Origin: an uncultured Actinomycetes bacterium
GTDB lineage: Bacteria > Actinomycetota > CADDZG01 > WHSQ01
Direction of reading: 5' to 3'
DNA: 64,000 nucleotides
Assembly (NCBI GenBank): GCA_937863385.1
Contig: CALMBW010000002.1
Span: 1 to 64,000 of the forward strand
In this document: positions 38,549 through 49,200 of the stretch, piece by piece
Layout: every line of letters begins with the position of its first letter
How positions within the stretch are numbered: the stretch's first letter is position 1
Made by a program: the position numbers and the translations under genes
The notes under the pieces: model-generated
The model's input: only the letters and a program-made list of their open reading frames with translations
What the model was told of the DNA's origin: nothing
Database searches by the model: none

Positions 38549-38992
38549 ATGCGTCGGTTCTTGTCGCTGGGGGTGGCGGGCTTCCTGATGGTCGTGGGCA
38601 TGCCCGGCTTCAGCGCGCCGGCATCAGCCAGGAAACAGTGCACCGCGGAGGATTTCTTCTCCCAAACCGTCAAGTACACCCCCGAAGCGTTCACCGCCAG
38701 GTTCTCCTTCGACATGAACTGCTTACCGAAGGGGACCAAGCTCGTCCTCGAGATCGAGGGCACCCGCGATGACATCCTTGGCACCGAGGAAGCAAGGAGC
38801 GGTGGCGCTTGTAAGACCGGTCAGCGGAGCCCGTGCAAGTTCGCGCTGTCCTTCGACCACGTAGCGATCGAACGCGCCGACTACTACTTGGCTATGACGC
38901 TTACGCTGTCGACCGACTATTGGGCTGCCAGCTCCACCGGGCATGCAAGCTGGACATGCACCAGTGCCGTGGCGACCGCGTCCTGCGAATAG
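38549..38992 (+). CDS. Secreted Cys-containing protein, unknown
   Basis: 147 residues with a signal peptide (1-28, cut near ASA-RK). The mature part is small and beta-rich with six Cys residues (QCTAED, MNCLPK, GACKTG, SPCKF, WTCTS, ASCE), suggesting three disulfides. I recognise no family. The start has neither a Shine-Dalgarno nor a clear -10 box at leaderless distance. Confidence 0.65.
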   Translation: MRRFLSLGVAGFLMVVGMPGFSAPASARKQCTAEDFFSQTVKYTPEAFTARFSFDMNCLPKGTKLVLEIEGTRDDILGTEEARSGGACKTGQRSPCKFALSFDHVAIERADYYLAMTLTLSTDYWAASSTGHASWTCTSAVATASCE

Positions 38993-39026
38993 CCCACTGT
39001 GAAGCGCCTGTCGGAAGGGACGCCGG

Positions 39027-39032
39027 TACAAT
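39027..39032 (+). promoter_or_regulatory. -10 box (TACAAT) of leaderless mutase promoter
   Basis: TACAAT, 6 nt, then ATG at 39039. Confidence 0.5.
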
Positions 39033-39038
39033 CGGGTG

Positions 39039-40691
39039 ATGGCCGATGACCTGCAAAGACGCTGGGAAGAGAAGTATGCCAAAGCGAAGCTGCGCGAGGA
39101 CGCCGACTTCGACACCCTTTCTTCTGTAGAGCTCGACCCGCTCTACGGTCCCCAAGGCGAGCTCGATGAACGGATCGGGGTCCCGGGGGAGTATCCGTAC
39201 ACCCGGGGTATCTACAACTCTGGTTACCGGGGCCGTCTGTGGACCATGCGGCAGTTCGCAGGGTTCGGCACGGCGGATGAGACCAACCAGCGCTACCACT
39301 TCCTGATCGAGAACGGACAGACCGGTCTCAGTGTGGCTTTCGACATGCCGACCTTGATGGGCCGGGATTCCGACGACCCTCACAGCCTGGGTGAAGTGGG
39401 CCGATGCGGCGTGGCGATCGATTCGCTCGCCGACATGCAGACGTTGTTCAACGGGCTTGACCTCGAGGCGATCACGACTTCGATGACCATCTCGGGACCG
39501 GCCCCCATGCTCTTCGCCATGTACATCGCTGCGGCGCAGGAGCAAGGTGCCGATGTCTCCAAGTTGGGCGGCACGTGCCAAACCGACATCCTCAAGGAGT
39601 ACATCGCCCAGAAGGAGTGGCTGTTCCCTCCCGAACCACACCTTCGCTTGACGGCCGACATGATGGAGTACTGCCACAACAACGTGCCCAAGTACTACCC
39701 CCTGTCCATCTCCGGGTATCACATCCGCGAGGCGGGAAGCACCGCGGCACAAGAGCTGGCTTTCACGGTCGCCTCCGGCTTCGCCCACGCAGAGCTGGGC
39801 GTCTCGCGCGGGATGAGCATCGACGACGTTGCTCCCAAGCTCAGCTTCTTCTTCAACAGTCACATCGACTTCTTCGAAGAGATCGCTAAGTTCCGCGCGG
39901 CCCGGCGGATATGGGCACGGTGGATGAAGGAGCGTTACGGGGCAACCACCGACCGCGCCATGATGTTGAAGTTCCACACGCAGACCGCAGGCTGCTCCCT
40001 CACTGCTCAACAGCCCTATAACAACGTGGTCCGGACCGCGACGGAGGCGCTTGCCGCGGTCTTGGGTGGGACACAAAGCCTGCACACCAACTCGCTTGAC
40101 GAGGTACTGGCACTTCCGTCCGACGAGGCCGTCGAGATCGCCCTGCGGACCCAGCAGATCATCGCTTACGAGACCGGCGTAACCAACGTTGCAGATCCTC
40201 TCGGCGGGTCATGGTTCGTGGAGGCCCTGACGGACAAGATCGAAGAAGAGGCCGAGGCCTACTTCGCAAAGATCGACGAGATGGGCGGAGGCTCGATCCT
40301 GCAAGGGATGCTGACCGGGATCGAGGAGGGCTACTTCCAGCGAGAGATGGCCGACGCCGCGTACCACTATCAACAGTTGCTCGAACGCAACCAGAAGGTG
40401 ATCGTCGGTGTGAATCGATTCACCCAGTCCGTGCAAGAGAGCCCCGAAGTGCTGCTGATCGGCATGGAGACCGAAGAGCGACAGCGCAAGTCCGTTGCCG
40501 AGGTGCGAGCCAACCGTGACGCCCAAGCGGCCGAAGACGCGATCCAAGCCATCCGGGAGATGGCCCACGACGAGTCCCAGAACTCCGTTCCGGTCCTGGT
40601 CGAAGCCGCCAAGGCGCACGTAACCCTGGGCGAGATGGTCGAAACCCTCAAACAAGAGTGGGGCGTCTACACCGAACCCCCCATGTTCTAA
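39039..40691 (+). CDS. Acyl-CoA mutase large subunit (methylmalonyl/isobutyryl-CoA mutase family)
   Basis: Adenosylcobalamin-dependent carbon-skeleton mutase, catalytic barrel only (550 residues). The substrate loop YPYTRGIY, WTMRQFAGFGTADETNQRY, FDMPTLMGRDSDDP and KFHTQTAGCSLTAQQPYNN are family signatures. The B12-binding domain is not fused, so a separate small subunit is needed and is not in the window; the architecture fits IcmA-type or archaeal-like MCM. Substrate cannot be fixed from sequence. MeaB is 2 kb upstream. Confidence 0.88.
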   Translation: MADDLQRRWEEKYAKAKLREDADFDTLSSVELDPLYGPQGELDERIGVPGEYPYTRGIYNSGYRGRLWTMRQFAGFGTADETNQRYHFLIENGQTGLSVAFDMPTLMGRDSDDPHSLGEVGRCGVAIDSLADMQTLFNGLDLEAITTSMTISGPAPMLFAMYIAAAQEQGADVSKLGGTCQTDILKEYIAQKEWLFPPEPHLRLTADMMEYCHNNVPKYYPLSISGYHIREAGSTAAQELAFTVASGFAHAELGVSRGMSIDDVAPKLSFFFNSHIDFFEEIAKFRAARRIWARWMKERYGATTDRAMMLKFHTQTAGCSLTAQQPYNNVVRTATEALAAVLGGTQSLHTNSLDEVLALPSDEAVEIALRTQQIIAYETGVTNVADPLGGSWFVEALTDKIEEEAEAYFAKIDEMGGGSILQGMLTGIEEGYFQREMADAAYHYQQLLERNQKVIVGVNRFTQSVQESPEVLLIGMETEERQRKSVAEVRANRDAQAAEDAIQAIREMAHDESQNSVPVLVEAAKAHVTLGEMVETLKQEWGVYTEPPMF

Positions 40692-40722
40692 AGATCGTCC
40701 CTGGGTCGCGCAGCCCCGGACC

Positions 40723-41496
40723 CTAGGGGTTGGGGTAGCGGCCGGCGGATTCGGGGATGACGTCGAAGCTGTAGCTCGATACTCCGGAGACGTAGGAGAA
40801 CCAGCTCGAGCTCGCGTACCACTCGAACGGACGCGGCCCCCCCACGACGTCCCACGGCACGGTGATCTCCATCGTGTTGCCATCGACGAAGAAGGTTCCG
40901 GGGAACTCGGTGGGTTCTCCCTTCTTGCTGGAGTAGGGGAGCCAACCATCGCGGGTTGCGCGAGCGCCGAACGAATCGTTGTCGCCTTGCTTTCGGCCAG
41001 AGAGACCGAAGCCGACGACCATGTAGGTGTTCTTGTTCGGCATCTTGGACGGAAGCTCGGCATCGAACACAATGCGCACCAAGAGACTGTCACCCAGTCC
41101 GGCGACGGTGACACTGGTGGCCTCCGCGTAGCGCTCGGAAACCCCGCTGGTTTCCGCGTCCGGCCTCGGCTCGTTCACGGTTACCTCCCCGCGCGCGAAC
41201 CGCTTGCCCTCTCCTGACTGTGTCTTCAGTTCGGGTACCTCGCCCGCAGCCTCCGGAGCTACTTCCGGCTCCGCATCCTCATCCTCATCGTCTTTGCCGG
41301 CGAACTTCGGGGGGCTGATCGTGACATCCGGCAGGACGGAAGGTTCCTCGCTCGGATAGACAGGATCGCTGTCTTCCCCCAGTTCGAACGTCGGGGAGGG
41401 GACGGCCCCTGCTGTGGGCGCGGATCCTTCCCCCGAGCAGGCCGACAGCACCAGCGCCATCAGTACCCCTGTGCCCAGCCGTCGCCGCATGCTCAT
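40723..41496 (-). CDS. Lipoprotein, unknown function
   Basis: 257 residues with a lipobox LSACSG (Cys about residue 20), a Pro/Asp/Glu-rich linker (about residues 25-100) and a C-terminal beta-rich domain (GDSLLVRIVFDAELPSKMPNKN) that may be a sandwich fold. The start at 41496 has AGGAGG (41511-41506) 9 nt upstream; its ATG overlaps the stop of the upstream microprotein gene (ATGA), so they are co-translated. No name can be given. Confidence 0.75.
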   Translation of the reverse strand: MSMRRRLGTGVLMALVLSACSGEGSAPTAGAVPSPTFELGEDSDPVYPSEEPSVLPDVTISPPKFAGKDDEDEDAEPEVAPEAAGEVPELKTQSGEGKRFARGEVTVNEPRPDAETSGVSERYAEATSVTVAGLGDSLLVRIVFDAELPSKMPNKNTYMVVGFGLSGRKQGDNDSFGARATRDGWLPYSSKKGEPTEFPGTFFVDGNTMEITVPWDVVGGPRPFEWYASSSWFSYVSGVSSYSFDVIPESAGRYPNP

Positions 41497-41657
41497 AGCC
41501 CCTTGCCTCCTCTGATGATGCGATACCCAACCACGGCTGCTGCAAGCGCCAGGGCTATGGCCGAGATCGCGCCCACCAAGGCGAGGCCATCGGGGGGCGG
41601 GGCCTCGATGATGAGCCGGCTGGGAGATGGAGAGGGCTGGAGCGTGCTGCCTTGCAT
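41493..41657 (-). CDS. 54-residue membrane microprotein
   Basis: Starts ATG at 41657 and has a Pro/Ser-rich extracytoplasmic segment (QPSPSPSRLIIEAPPPD) followed by one hydrophobic helix (LALVGAISAIALALAAAVVGY) and a basic end RIIRGGKGL. TAGTCT lies 6 nt upstream, giving a leaderless promoter. The stop overlaps the lipoprotein start, so both are one operon; a membrane partner for the lipoprotein is plausible. Confidence 0.68.
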   Translation of the reverse strand: MQGSTLQPSPSPSRLIIEAPPPDGLALVGAISAIALALAAAVVGYRIIRGGKGL

Positions 41658-41663
41658 GGCGGA

Positions 41664-41669
41664 AGACTA
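41664..41669 (-). promoter_or_regulatory. -10 box (TAGTCT) of leaderless microprotein promoter
   Basis: On the minus strand TAGTCT, 6 nt, then ATG at 41657. It overlaps the stop codon of the Nudix gene. Confidence 0.45.
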
Positions 41670-42302
41670 CGGCTCGCGGCTTGGGTGACCTGCAGGCGGG
41701 ATCGCCCAATCGAAGTTGCCGTCGGGAGTATCTGCGAGCCCGGCCTCTCCGAGGATGTCGAGGAACTGGCGCAAGATGCGCGCGGTGACGCCCCAGATGA
41801 CATTGTCGTTCCAGACCCAAGCTTCGGTCGGGTAGGTGCGGTCGGCGTGCACGAAGCCCGCGTCCGCGCGGATCTCGTTGGTTAGATCCGAGATGGGAAC
41901 GTGCAGTAGCTCGGCGACCTCTGCGGGGTTGGGGACGAGCGACGGTTCTTTGTCCAGCCACCCAACATACGGAGTCACCACGTAACCCGAAACGAAGGTG
42001 GGGAACGTATCGAGCTCACCGAGGATCTTGACGTGAGATGGATCGAGCCCGATCTCTTCCTCGGTCTCGCGAAGCGCGGTGATCCTCATCGAACCGTCAC
42101 CGTCATCCTGTGAACCGCCGGGGAACGAGATCTGCCCCTTGTGGCTGCCGACGCTGTCGGTGCGCTTGGTGAAGATCATCGTGGGGGTAGGGAGCGCAAC
42201 TATCGGGATGAGCACGGCCGCCTCGCGGGCTCCCACTTGGCGTACCCGACTCGGTTCGTGTGCCTCCAAGGCGGCGGTGAGGCGTGTGAGGAAATCTGAC
42301 AT
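41667..42302 (-). CDS. Nudix hydrolase, CoA pyrophosphatase type
   Basis: 211 residues. SHKGQISFPGG before the Nudix box RETEEEIGL is the UPF0035/NudL signature of enzymes that cleave CoA and derivatives to 3',5'-ADP and 4'-phosphopantetheine. The box GGSQDDGDGSMRITALRETEEEIG is complete. It fits the acyl-CoA-rich neighbourhood. ATG at 42302 has TACGAT 8 nt upstream. Confidence 0.88.
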   Translation of the reverse strand: MSDFLTRLTAALEAHEPSRVRQVGAREAAVLIPIVALPTPTMIFTKRTDSVGSHKGQISFPGGSQDDGDGSMRITALRETEEEIGLDPSHVKILGELDTFPTFVSGYVVTPYVGWLDKEPSLVPNPAEVAELLHVPISDLTNEIRADAGFVHADRTYPTEAWVWNDNVIWGVTARILRQFLDILGEAGLADTPDGNFDWAIPPAGHPSREP

Positions 42303-42310
42303 CTGCTGGC

Positions 42311-42316
42311 ATCGTA
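42311..42316 (-). promoter_or_regulatory. -10 box (TACGAT) of Nudix promoter
   Basis: On the minus strand TACGAT, 8 nt, then ATG at 42302. Confidence 0.45.
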
Positions 42317-42352
42317 GCCTCAGGGCTTCGCTATCAGATCAGGAGGCAAGTC

Positions 42353-43135
42353 ATGGGTGAGTTCGTCAACCTAGAGGTGTCTGAGGTGGGTGTGGGAACC
42401 ATCAGGCTCGCCCGGCCCAAGGTGAACGCCCTCAACGAGCAGGTCGCGACCGAGATCGGACAGTGCGTGGACGAGGCGGCCGAGAATGACGACGTGAAAG
42501 CCGTCGTCGTTTGGGGAGGCGAGCGCATCTTCGCGGCAGGGGCAGACATCAAGGAGATGTCCACCACGGATGCGGTCCAGATGTATCGCTACATCGGGCG
42601 TTTCCAGGATGTGTTCACCCGTCTCGAGAGGCTGCCGAAGGTGACCATCGCAGCGATCAATGGCTTCGCTCTGGGCGGCGGATGCGAGTTGACGTTGGCA
42701 TGCGACATGCGCATCGCAGCCGAAGACGCAAAGCTCGGCCAGCCCGAGATCCTTCTGGGCGTTATCCCGGGGGCCGGGGGAACGCAGCGGCTGCCACGAC
42801 TGGTGGGCGTCGGCCGTGCCAAGGAACTGATCTACACGGGTCGCATGATCGATGCTTCCGAGGCACTTGCTATCGGTCTCGTGAACGAAGTGGTCCCCGC
42901 CGCCGATGTCTACCCGCGCGCCGTGGCATTGGCCGAAGGGTTCGCCGCCGGTCCTACCGTCGCTCTCCAAGCGGCGAAGGACGTGATCAATAGCGGGATC
43001 GATCTGGACAAGACCTCCGGGTTGCTCCTGGAGAGGCAGGCCTTCGCGGCCCTGTTCGCGTCCGAGGATCAGACGATCGGTATGGACTCTTTCGTGGCGG
43101 AAGGGCCGGGCAAGGCCAAGTTCACCGGCCGATGA
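42353..43135 (+). CDS. Enoyl-CoA hydratase/isomerase family protein
   Basis: Crotonase-fold enzyme, 260 residues, hydrating 2-enoyl-CoA in beta-oxidation. Oxyanion-hole strand AAGADIKEM, the GGG loop ALGGGCELTLACD with the first catalytic Glu, and PEILLGVIPGAGGTQRLPRLVG with the second are intact, so it is probably a true hydratase. AGGAGG precedes the ATG. It ends at a bidirectional terminator facing the giant gene. Confidence 0.92.
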   Translation: MGEFVNLEVSEVGVGTIRLARPKVNALNEQVATEIGQCVDEAAENDDVKAVVVWGGERIFAAGADIKEMSTTDAVQMYRYIGRFQDVFTRLERLPKVTIAAINGFALGGGCELTLACDMRIAAEDAKLGQPEILLGVIPGAGGTQRLPRLVGVGRAKELIYTGRMIDASEALAIGLVNEVVPAADVYPRAVALAEGFAAGPTVALQAAKDVINSGIDLDKTSGLLLERQAFAALFASEDQTIGMDSFVAEGPGKAKFTGR

Positions 43136-43193
43136 CCAAGGCCCCGGGTGGGCAGGGGCGCTGGTGCCGATCTTGTGACGAAAGGCTAGGTAA

Positions 43194-43228
43194 CAGATAG
43201 GGCCCTCTTCTTCAAAGGGCCCTATCTG
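43194..43228. terminator. Bidirectional terminator between convergent genes
   Basis: CAGATAGGGCCCT and its complement, 13 bp, flank a 9-nt loop CTTCTTCAA. It lies 58 bp after the enoyl-CoA hydratase and 11 bp after the giant gene stop on the other strand. Confidence 0.85.
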
Positions 43229-43239
43229 CGCTTAGGTTC

Positions 43240-46200
43240 CTAGCTCTCGCAGTTTCGGATGCGGTCCCTGCCAGGTCCACCACGGCCGCGGTCCCGTCCC
43301 GGGCCACCGTTCAGGCGGTCATCGCCCTTACCGCCTGAGAGGTTGTCGCTACCGCGACCGCCGGCGAGTACGTCATCTCCCCCGTTGCCGGAGATCCGGT
43401 CATTGCCGCCGTCCCCGACAACATGGTCGTTACCGCCACCCCCGGACAGGCGGTCGTTGCCACCCCCGCCGGAGATCACGTCTCGGCCCCCGTCACCGGC
43501 CAAAGTGTCGGCTCCGCCACCGCCTTGGATACGATCCGCTCCTTCTCCTCCGGAAACGAGATCGGCTCCGCCGCCACCCAGGATCACGTCGCTTCCGCCG
43601 AGACCCTGGATCTGGTCGTCTCCGCCAAGGCCGCAGATGATGTCGTCACCCTCGGTGCCGGTGAGGACGTCGCCGTCTTCGGTCCCCACGATCTGGTTAC
43701 GTGGGTCCGACTCGTAGCCGGGACAGAACCTTTCCGGATCCGTCTCGTCGTCGTCCTGCGGTGACTCGCATCCGGCGTCGTCGGGATGATCGATCTTCCC
43801 ATCGCCATCGTTGTCGGCCCCATCCGAGCACGCAGGCTGCGCGGTCCAGGTGTTCTGAACCGTTTCGGAACACCGGCCATCGACCGACCCCACCGGGTCT
43901 GCTGCGGGGCGATCACAATCATCCACCTCCGCCGGCTCCGCTCCCTCTAGATCATCGCTGAGGGTCCCCGTTATCTGCTGCGTTCCCGGACTTTCCGATG
44001 CTGCCGTGACGGACACCCGGCCTTGAGAGTCGCTGGACGCAGTGGTCGCCGAGGTGAGTTCCCCAGGACCGCTTTCGGTGAATGTGACGCCTTCGCCTTG
44101 TACGGGCTGGCCGAAACGATCGGTGACCGAGCACGTGACTGTGTGGGTGGCGCCCGTGCTCGTTATGGCGGTGTCGGGAGCACAGTCGATCCGGCGGGCC
44201 TCCGGGGCGACCCAGGTCTTCACCGAAGAATCGGACGGTTCGCCGGAGCCCGGGTCGTCGTCGTCGACACGCTCGACGAAAGCGGTCACCCTTACCGTGC
44301 CTTGACCGTTCGAACCGTTTGCGGACGTTACGGCGATCCCGATCGTCACCCGTCCTTGCGAGTCGGTACCCGTCGTGGTTTCTCCGCCCTCGGTGCCCAC
44401 GTTGTCGGGGCTCTCTGCCGGGGGCCGGAGATCGCCCGCACTCACGTTGACGTCGGACGGGTTTGGTCCGTCGGCAGCGCTTGGGACGCAGAATCCGACA
44501 TCGGGCTCATCGCCGGACGGCTGCGTCTCGGCCGTCGAGTGGACCTGCTCCACGTCTACGAGAACCCCCTGAAGCGGTTGGCCGGCAGAGTCTTTCACCG
44601 TGATCGTGAACGCGTTGCACGATCCCACCGATGCGCTATCGGCTTCGGGCGTCATCTCGACCGTTGCCGGTTCACCCGTCCAGTTCTTCTCCATGACGTC
44701 GGTGGAGTCCGTGTCGTCGGGGCTGGTCGTCTCGTTCGCGTCGGCTTCGCTGGTCGCGTCCGAGCCGTCAGTGTCGACCCATGCTCGGTAGGTCGTCGTA
44801 CCGAGTTGGGTCGTGGTTCCCTTACCACCCGGACCGTGGATGAAGCTGCAAGATCCACCCGTCGTCGTGCAGGAGAAGTCGGGGCTGGTACGGGAAGTAT
44901 TGCCATCAGGGTCGTTTGCCCCGGACGCCTCGACGTCTATCTGGGCCCCTGACAGGCCCGATGGGACCGAACACGTGATCGTGTGAGCGGTACCGGCCGG
45001 GTTCGAATCTTGGTCGGGGGAACAGTCCAGCGCGGGCTGCTGCCACGTCGCGCTTGTTACATCCGTGTTGTCGGTGTCGTCGGGAGACGCTGTCTCCGCG
45101 CTATCGGCTTCAGGTGTGCTGTTGGATGAATCGGCGTCGATCCATGCGCGATAGGTCGTGGTGCCGGCCTGATCTGTAGTGCCAGGTCCGTCAGGACCGT
45201 GTGTAACGGCACAGCTTCCGTTCGAGGTCGTCGTGCAGGACATGTCGGGGTTCGTCAGGGTGGCGTTCCCATCAGGATCGTTCGCTCCGGTCACCTCCAC
45301 GTCGATACTGACGCCGTTGACAGGAGAACCGGCAGCGTCCGACGCCGTACAGGTCAGGCGATGTGAGCCTCCGGTCGCCACGGTCGCCGACTCCGGCGAA
45401 CAGTCCAGGCGAGTAGCCGTCCACGCAACCTCAACGACATCCGTGTTGTCGGGTTCAGCCCTCGACCCCGGTGCTTGGGCTTCGTTGCGCCCTTCCCCCT
45501 GGTCGGCTTCGACGTTGGCATCGTTGTTGTCGGCGTCTATCCAGGCGCGGTACGAGGTACTCCCGGCCGAGTTGGTACCGCTGTGTGTCACGGTGCACGA
45601 ACCGTTCGCGCCCGTCGTGCACGTGAAATCTGGGGTCTGGTTCGACGGCCCTCCATCGGTGTCGTTGGCGCCCGATGCTTCGATGTCGATCGCTACCCCC
45701 GCTATGGGTGAGTTGTCGGCAGCCGTAGCCGTACAGGTGATGTCGTGGGACACGCCCGCGGACTTGCTGCCCGTCTCGGGAGTGCAATCGAGCCGGCCGG
45801 CCGTCCATGAGTGCTGGACCACGTCAGTGCCATCCTGATCTTCGTGCGCCATCGTTTCCGAGCTGTCTGACTCGTCGGTCGTGTCGTTGTTGTCCGTGTC
45901 GTGCCATGCCCGGTAGGTAGTTGTCCCGGTCGAGGCACCCGGGCCATGGGTTATCGAGCACTGTCCCTCGGCGTCGGTGGTACAGGTGCGGTCCGGGCTT
46001 CCACCGTTGGTGTTGTCGGGGTCGTTGGCACCGGTGATCTCGACATCGATGTTGGCTCCTTCAACCGGGTCGAGGTTCGAGTCACGCAAGGTGCAGGTCA
46101 CGGTGTGCGTCGTCCCGGTGGTGCTGTTGCTGTCCTCGGGGTTGCAGTCGAGACCGGGACCTTGCCAGTTCTTCCTCACGACATCCGTGCGGTCGGGTTC

Positions 46201-49200
46201 GGCTGTATCCCCCGCCTCGGCTCCCTCGTCGACCCCCTCTTCCTGATCGGCCTCGTCGAGATTGTTGTCGTTGCCGTCGGAGTCGATCCAGGCCCGGTAG
46301 ACGGTCTCGCCCGTGTCGCTCGTGTCGCCAGCGTGGACGATGTCGCAGGTGCCCTCTGCATCCGTGGTGCAGGTGGCGTCGGGGTTACCCGCCGCGCCGT
46401 TATCGGGGTCGTTGGCTCCCGAGAACTCGGCATCGATCTTCACGCCCGCGACACCCCCACCCTCTTCGTCGGAGGCTGTACAGGAGATGGTGTGCGACGA
46501 CCCCGTGGGGTTGTTCGCTTCCTCAGGCCCACAATCGAGGCGCGAAGCCGTCCAGGTGTTAGAGGTGACATCGGTGTTGTCGCCGTCCTCGGCCGGCTGG
46601 GTCTCGGTGCGGTCGGCCTCGGTCTGACCGGTGGGTGGGTGGTTCGTGTCGGTGTCTAGCCACGCGCGGTACTCGCTTGTGCCGGCTCCATCGCTGGTGT
46701 GTGTGAACGAACAACGACCATCGGGATCGGTCGTACAGGTTCGGTCCGGTGTGTCCGGGGTGTTCCCGTCCGTGTCACCTTCACCGGCGATCTCCAGGTC
46801 GATGACCTCGCCTGCGACCGTTGCACCCGCGGCATCGCGGGCAATGCATGTCACCGAATGTTGCTCGCCGGCCGGGGTGGTAGCGGTCTCGGGCGCACAG
46901 TCGATGTCGGTTGCGGTCCAGGTCTTCTCGACAACATCGGTGCAATCGGGCTCCGGCGTCCCGCTCAGGGAAAGACATCCGGTGCCGGGCGTTGCCGTCT
47001 CGTCACGTGCCTCGATCTGGTCCGCTTCGACGGTGTTGTTGTTCCCATCGGCGTCGATCCAGGCCCTGTAGGTCGTGGTCCCTGCACCGTTGGTCGTTCC
47101 GGTACCCCCCGTCCCGTGGATGAAGCTGCAGGAACCGGTGGGCCCCGTCGTACAGCCGAAGTCGGGGCTGTTGGGGGTGAACCCGGCGTCGGGATCGTTG
47201 GCCCCGCTGGCCTCCACATCCACCAGTGCGCCGGAAGCCGGTGTGCCCGTCGGACTGGTCGCAGAACACGTCACTGTGTGCGCGACCGCTGCCTGACCTC
47301 TGGATACCTCGGGAGAGCAGTCCAGGATCAGCAGCCCGGTGGCACTCCAGGTGAGTTCGACTTGGTCCGCAAGATCATTGGCCTCGGCTTCGTCGGTCGG
47401 TTCGTCGGAACAAAACGTCGTTCCCTGGGTCGTCGTTCCGACCCAGAAACAGATCTCGGCCGTCCCTGATTCGCCCTCGCCTTGCGAGACGGTAAGGGCG
47501 CAGTCCCCCTCGGCGTCGGTTCTACATGTGTAGTCGGGCGATGCGTAGGACGTCCCGTCGGTGGCATCGGGGTCGTTGACGCCGTTCTCGTTCTCGCCCT
47601 TTACGTCGATGTTGGGGACACCGTTGCCATTGATGTCCTTGACGACGCAGGTGTAGCTCTCGATGCTGGCGTTGCCCTGCCCTGAAGGGTTCGTTTCGCG
47701 GTCGTCCCCACTCGAGTCATCGCAGTCCAGCGTGTTGGGGGCGAGCGGTTTCCAGTCCTGCTCCATCACGTCGGTGCTGTCCTCGTCGTCTGGCGTGACG
47801 GGTTCCGCGGTATCACCCTCGTTGACGTTGTCGTTGTTGCCGTCGGCGTCGATCCAGGCCCTGTAAGTGGTCTTGCCCGCCTCGGTCGTGCCGGTATGGG
47901 TGAACGAACAGGTTCCACTCACTCCCGTCGTGCAGGTGTGATCGGGCGGACCGGCGTTCGCATCGTCGGGGTCGTTGGCACCGGTCAGTTCCCAGTCCAC
48001 GACAACACCCGAGCGCACCGTGTTTCCAGCATCGCGTGCGGTGCACGTGATCGTGTGGCTGGTTCCAACGTTGGCTCCATCGGCATCTGTGTCCGGCGCG
48101 CAATCGAGCTTGGATGCTATCCAAACGTTGGTCACGACATCGGTGTCATCCGGCTCCGCGCGACTGCCAGGCGACGTCGTCTCGTCCTGGCCTTCGGTCG
48201 CATCGGCTTCATTCGTGTTGTCGTCGTTGCCGTCGTCATCGATCCACGCTCGGTATGTGGTGGTCCCCGCCGCGTTGCTGGTGTGCTCGAAAGAACAGGT
48301 CCCGGCCTCGTCGTCGAGGGGAGTGAGCGGATCATCCGGGGCGGTAGTACACCCGCCGTCCGGTGTTCCACCATTGGCGTTATCGGGGTCGCCGGCTCCG
48401 GTGAACTCGACATCGATCTTCACACCACCGACCCCGGCGCCTGCGGAGTTGGTGGCCGTACAGGCGATCTCATGGGGCGTGCCGGAGGTCCGGCTGCTCG
48501 TTTCGGGGGAGCAGTCCAAGCGGCTGGCGGTCGCAGACCAACGGATCTCGACTACATCCACCCGGTCGCTGGCAGGTTCCGGAGCATCGGCCGTACCTGC
48601 TGCATCGTCGGCATCGGTCAAACCCTCACCGCTGCAGGTGCCGTTGGTGGTATCGCCAGACATGACGACGTCGTTGGCCCCCACCCATACACACAGTCGG
48701 TCGGTGCCCTCGAAACCGGAGTTGACCGTGACCGTGCACGATGACGAGTTGGCGGTGGTGCAGGTGAGATCGGGGACGGACGAGTTGCCGTTCCCGGTGT
48801 CGCTAACCGATCCTTGGAAGAACTCGAACTTCACCTGAGTGTTGCCCTCGAACAGGACGCCATACTGGTCGTAGACGTACCCGGTGATCGTGTGGGGTGA
48901 GTTCGTGGTGGCGGTTGCGGTTTCGGGCTCCGCATCCAGGCCCGTAGCCGCCCTCGCCTGCCATGTCGCCTCCACCACATCGGTGCAGTCGGGTTCGCCG
49001 GATGGAGCGAACGGAGCTGAGCACCCTGCGCCTGGTGTAACGGCCTCGTCTCGCCTCTCGCCGGTGTCGGCTTCGGCATTGGCATCGTTTCCATCGGCAT
49101 CGAGCCACGCACGGTAGGTGCTCGTGCCGGTGGACGTGGTCCCGGTTGGACCATGGGTTAGTTCGCAGGCGCCGTCGGCCGCGGTCGTGCAGGTGAGGTC

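Noticed and set aside
40723-41961. 412-codon minus-strand frame as one protein
   Set aside because: Its first part overlaps the Nudix gene in another frame; a lipoprotein start with AGGAGG lies at 41496.
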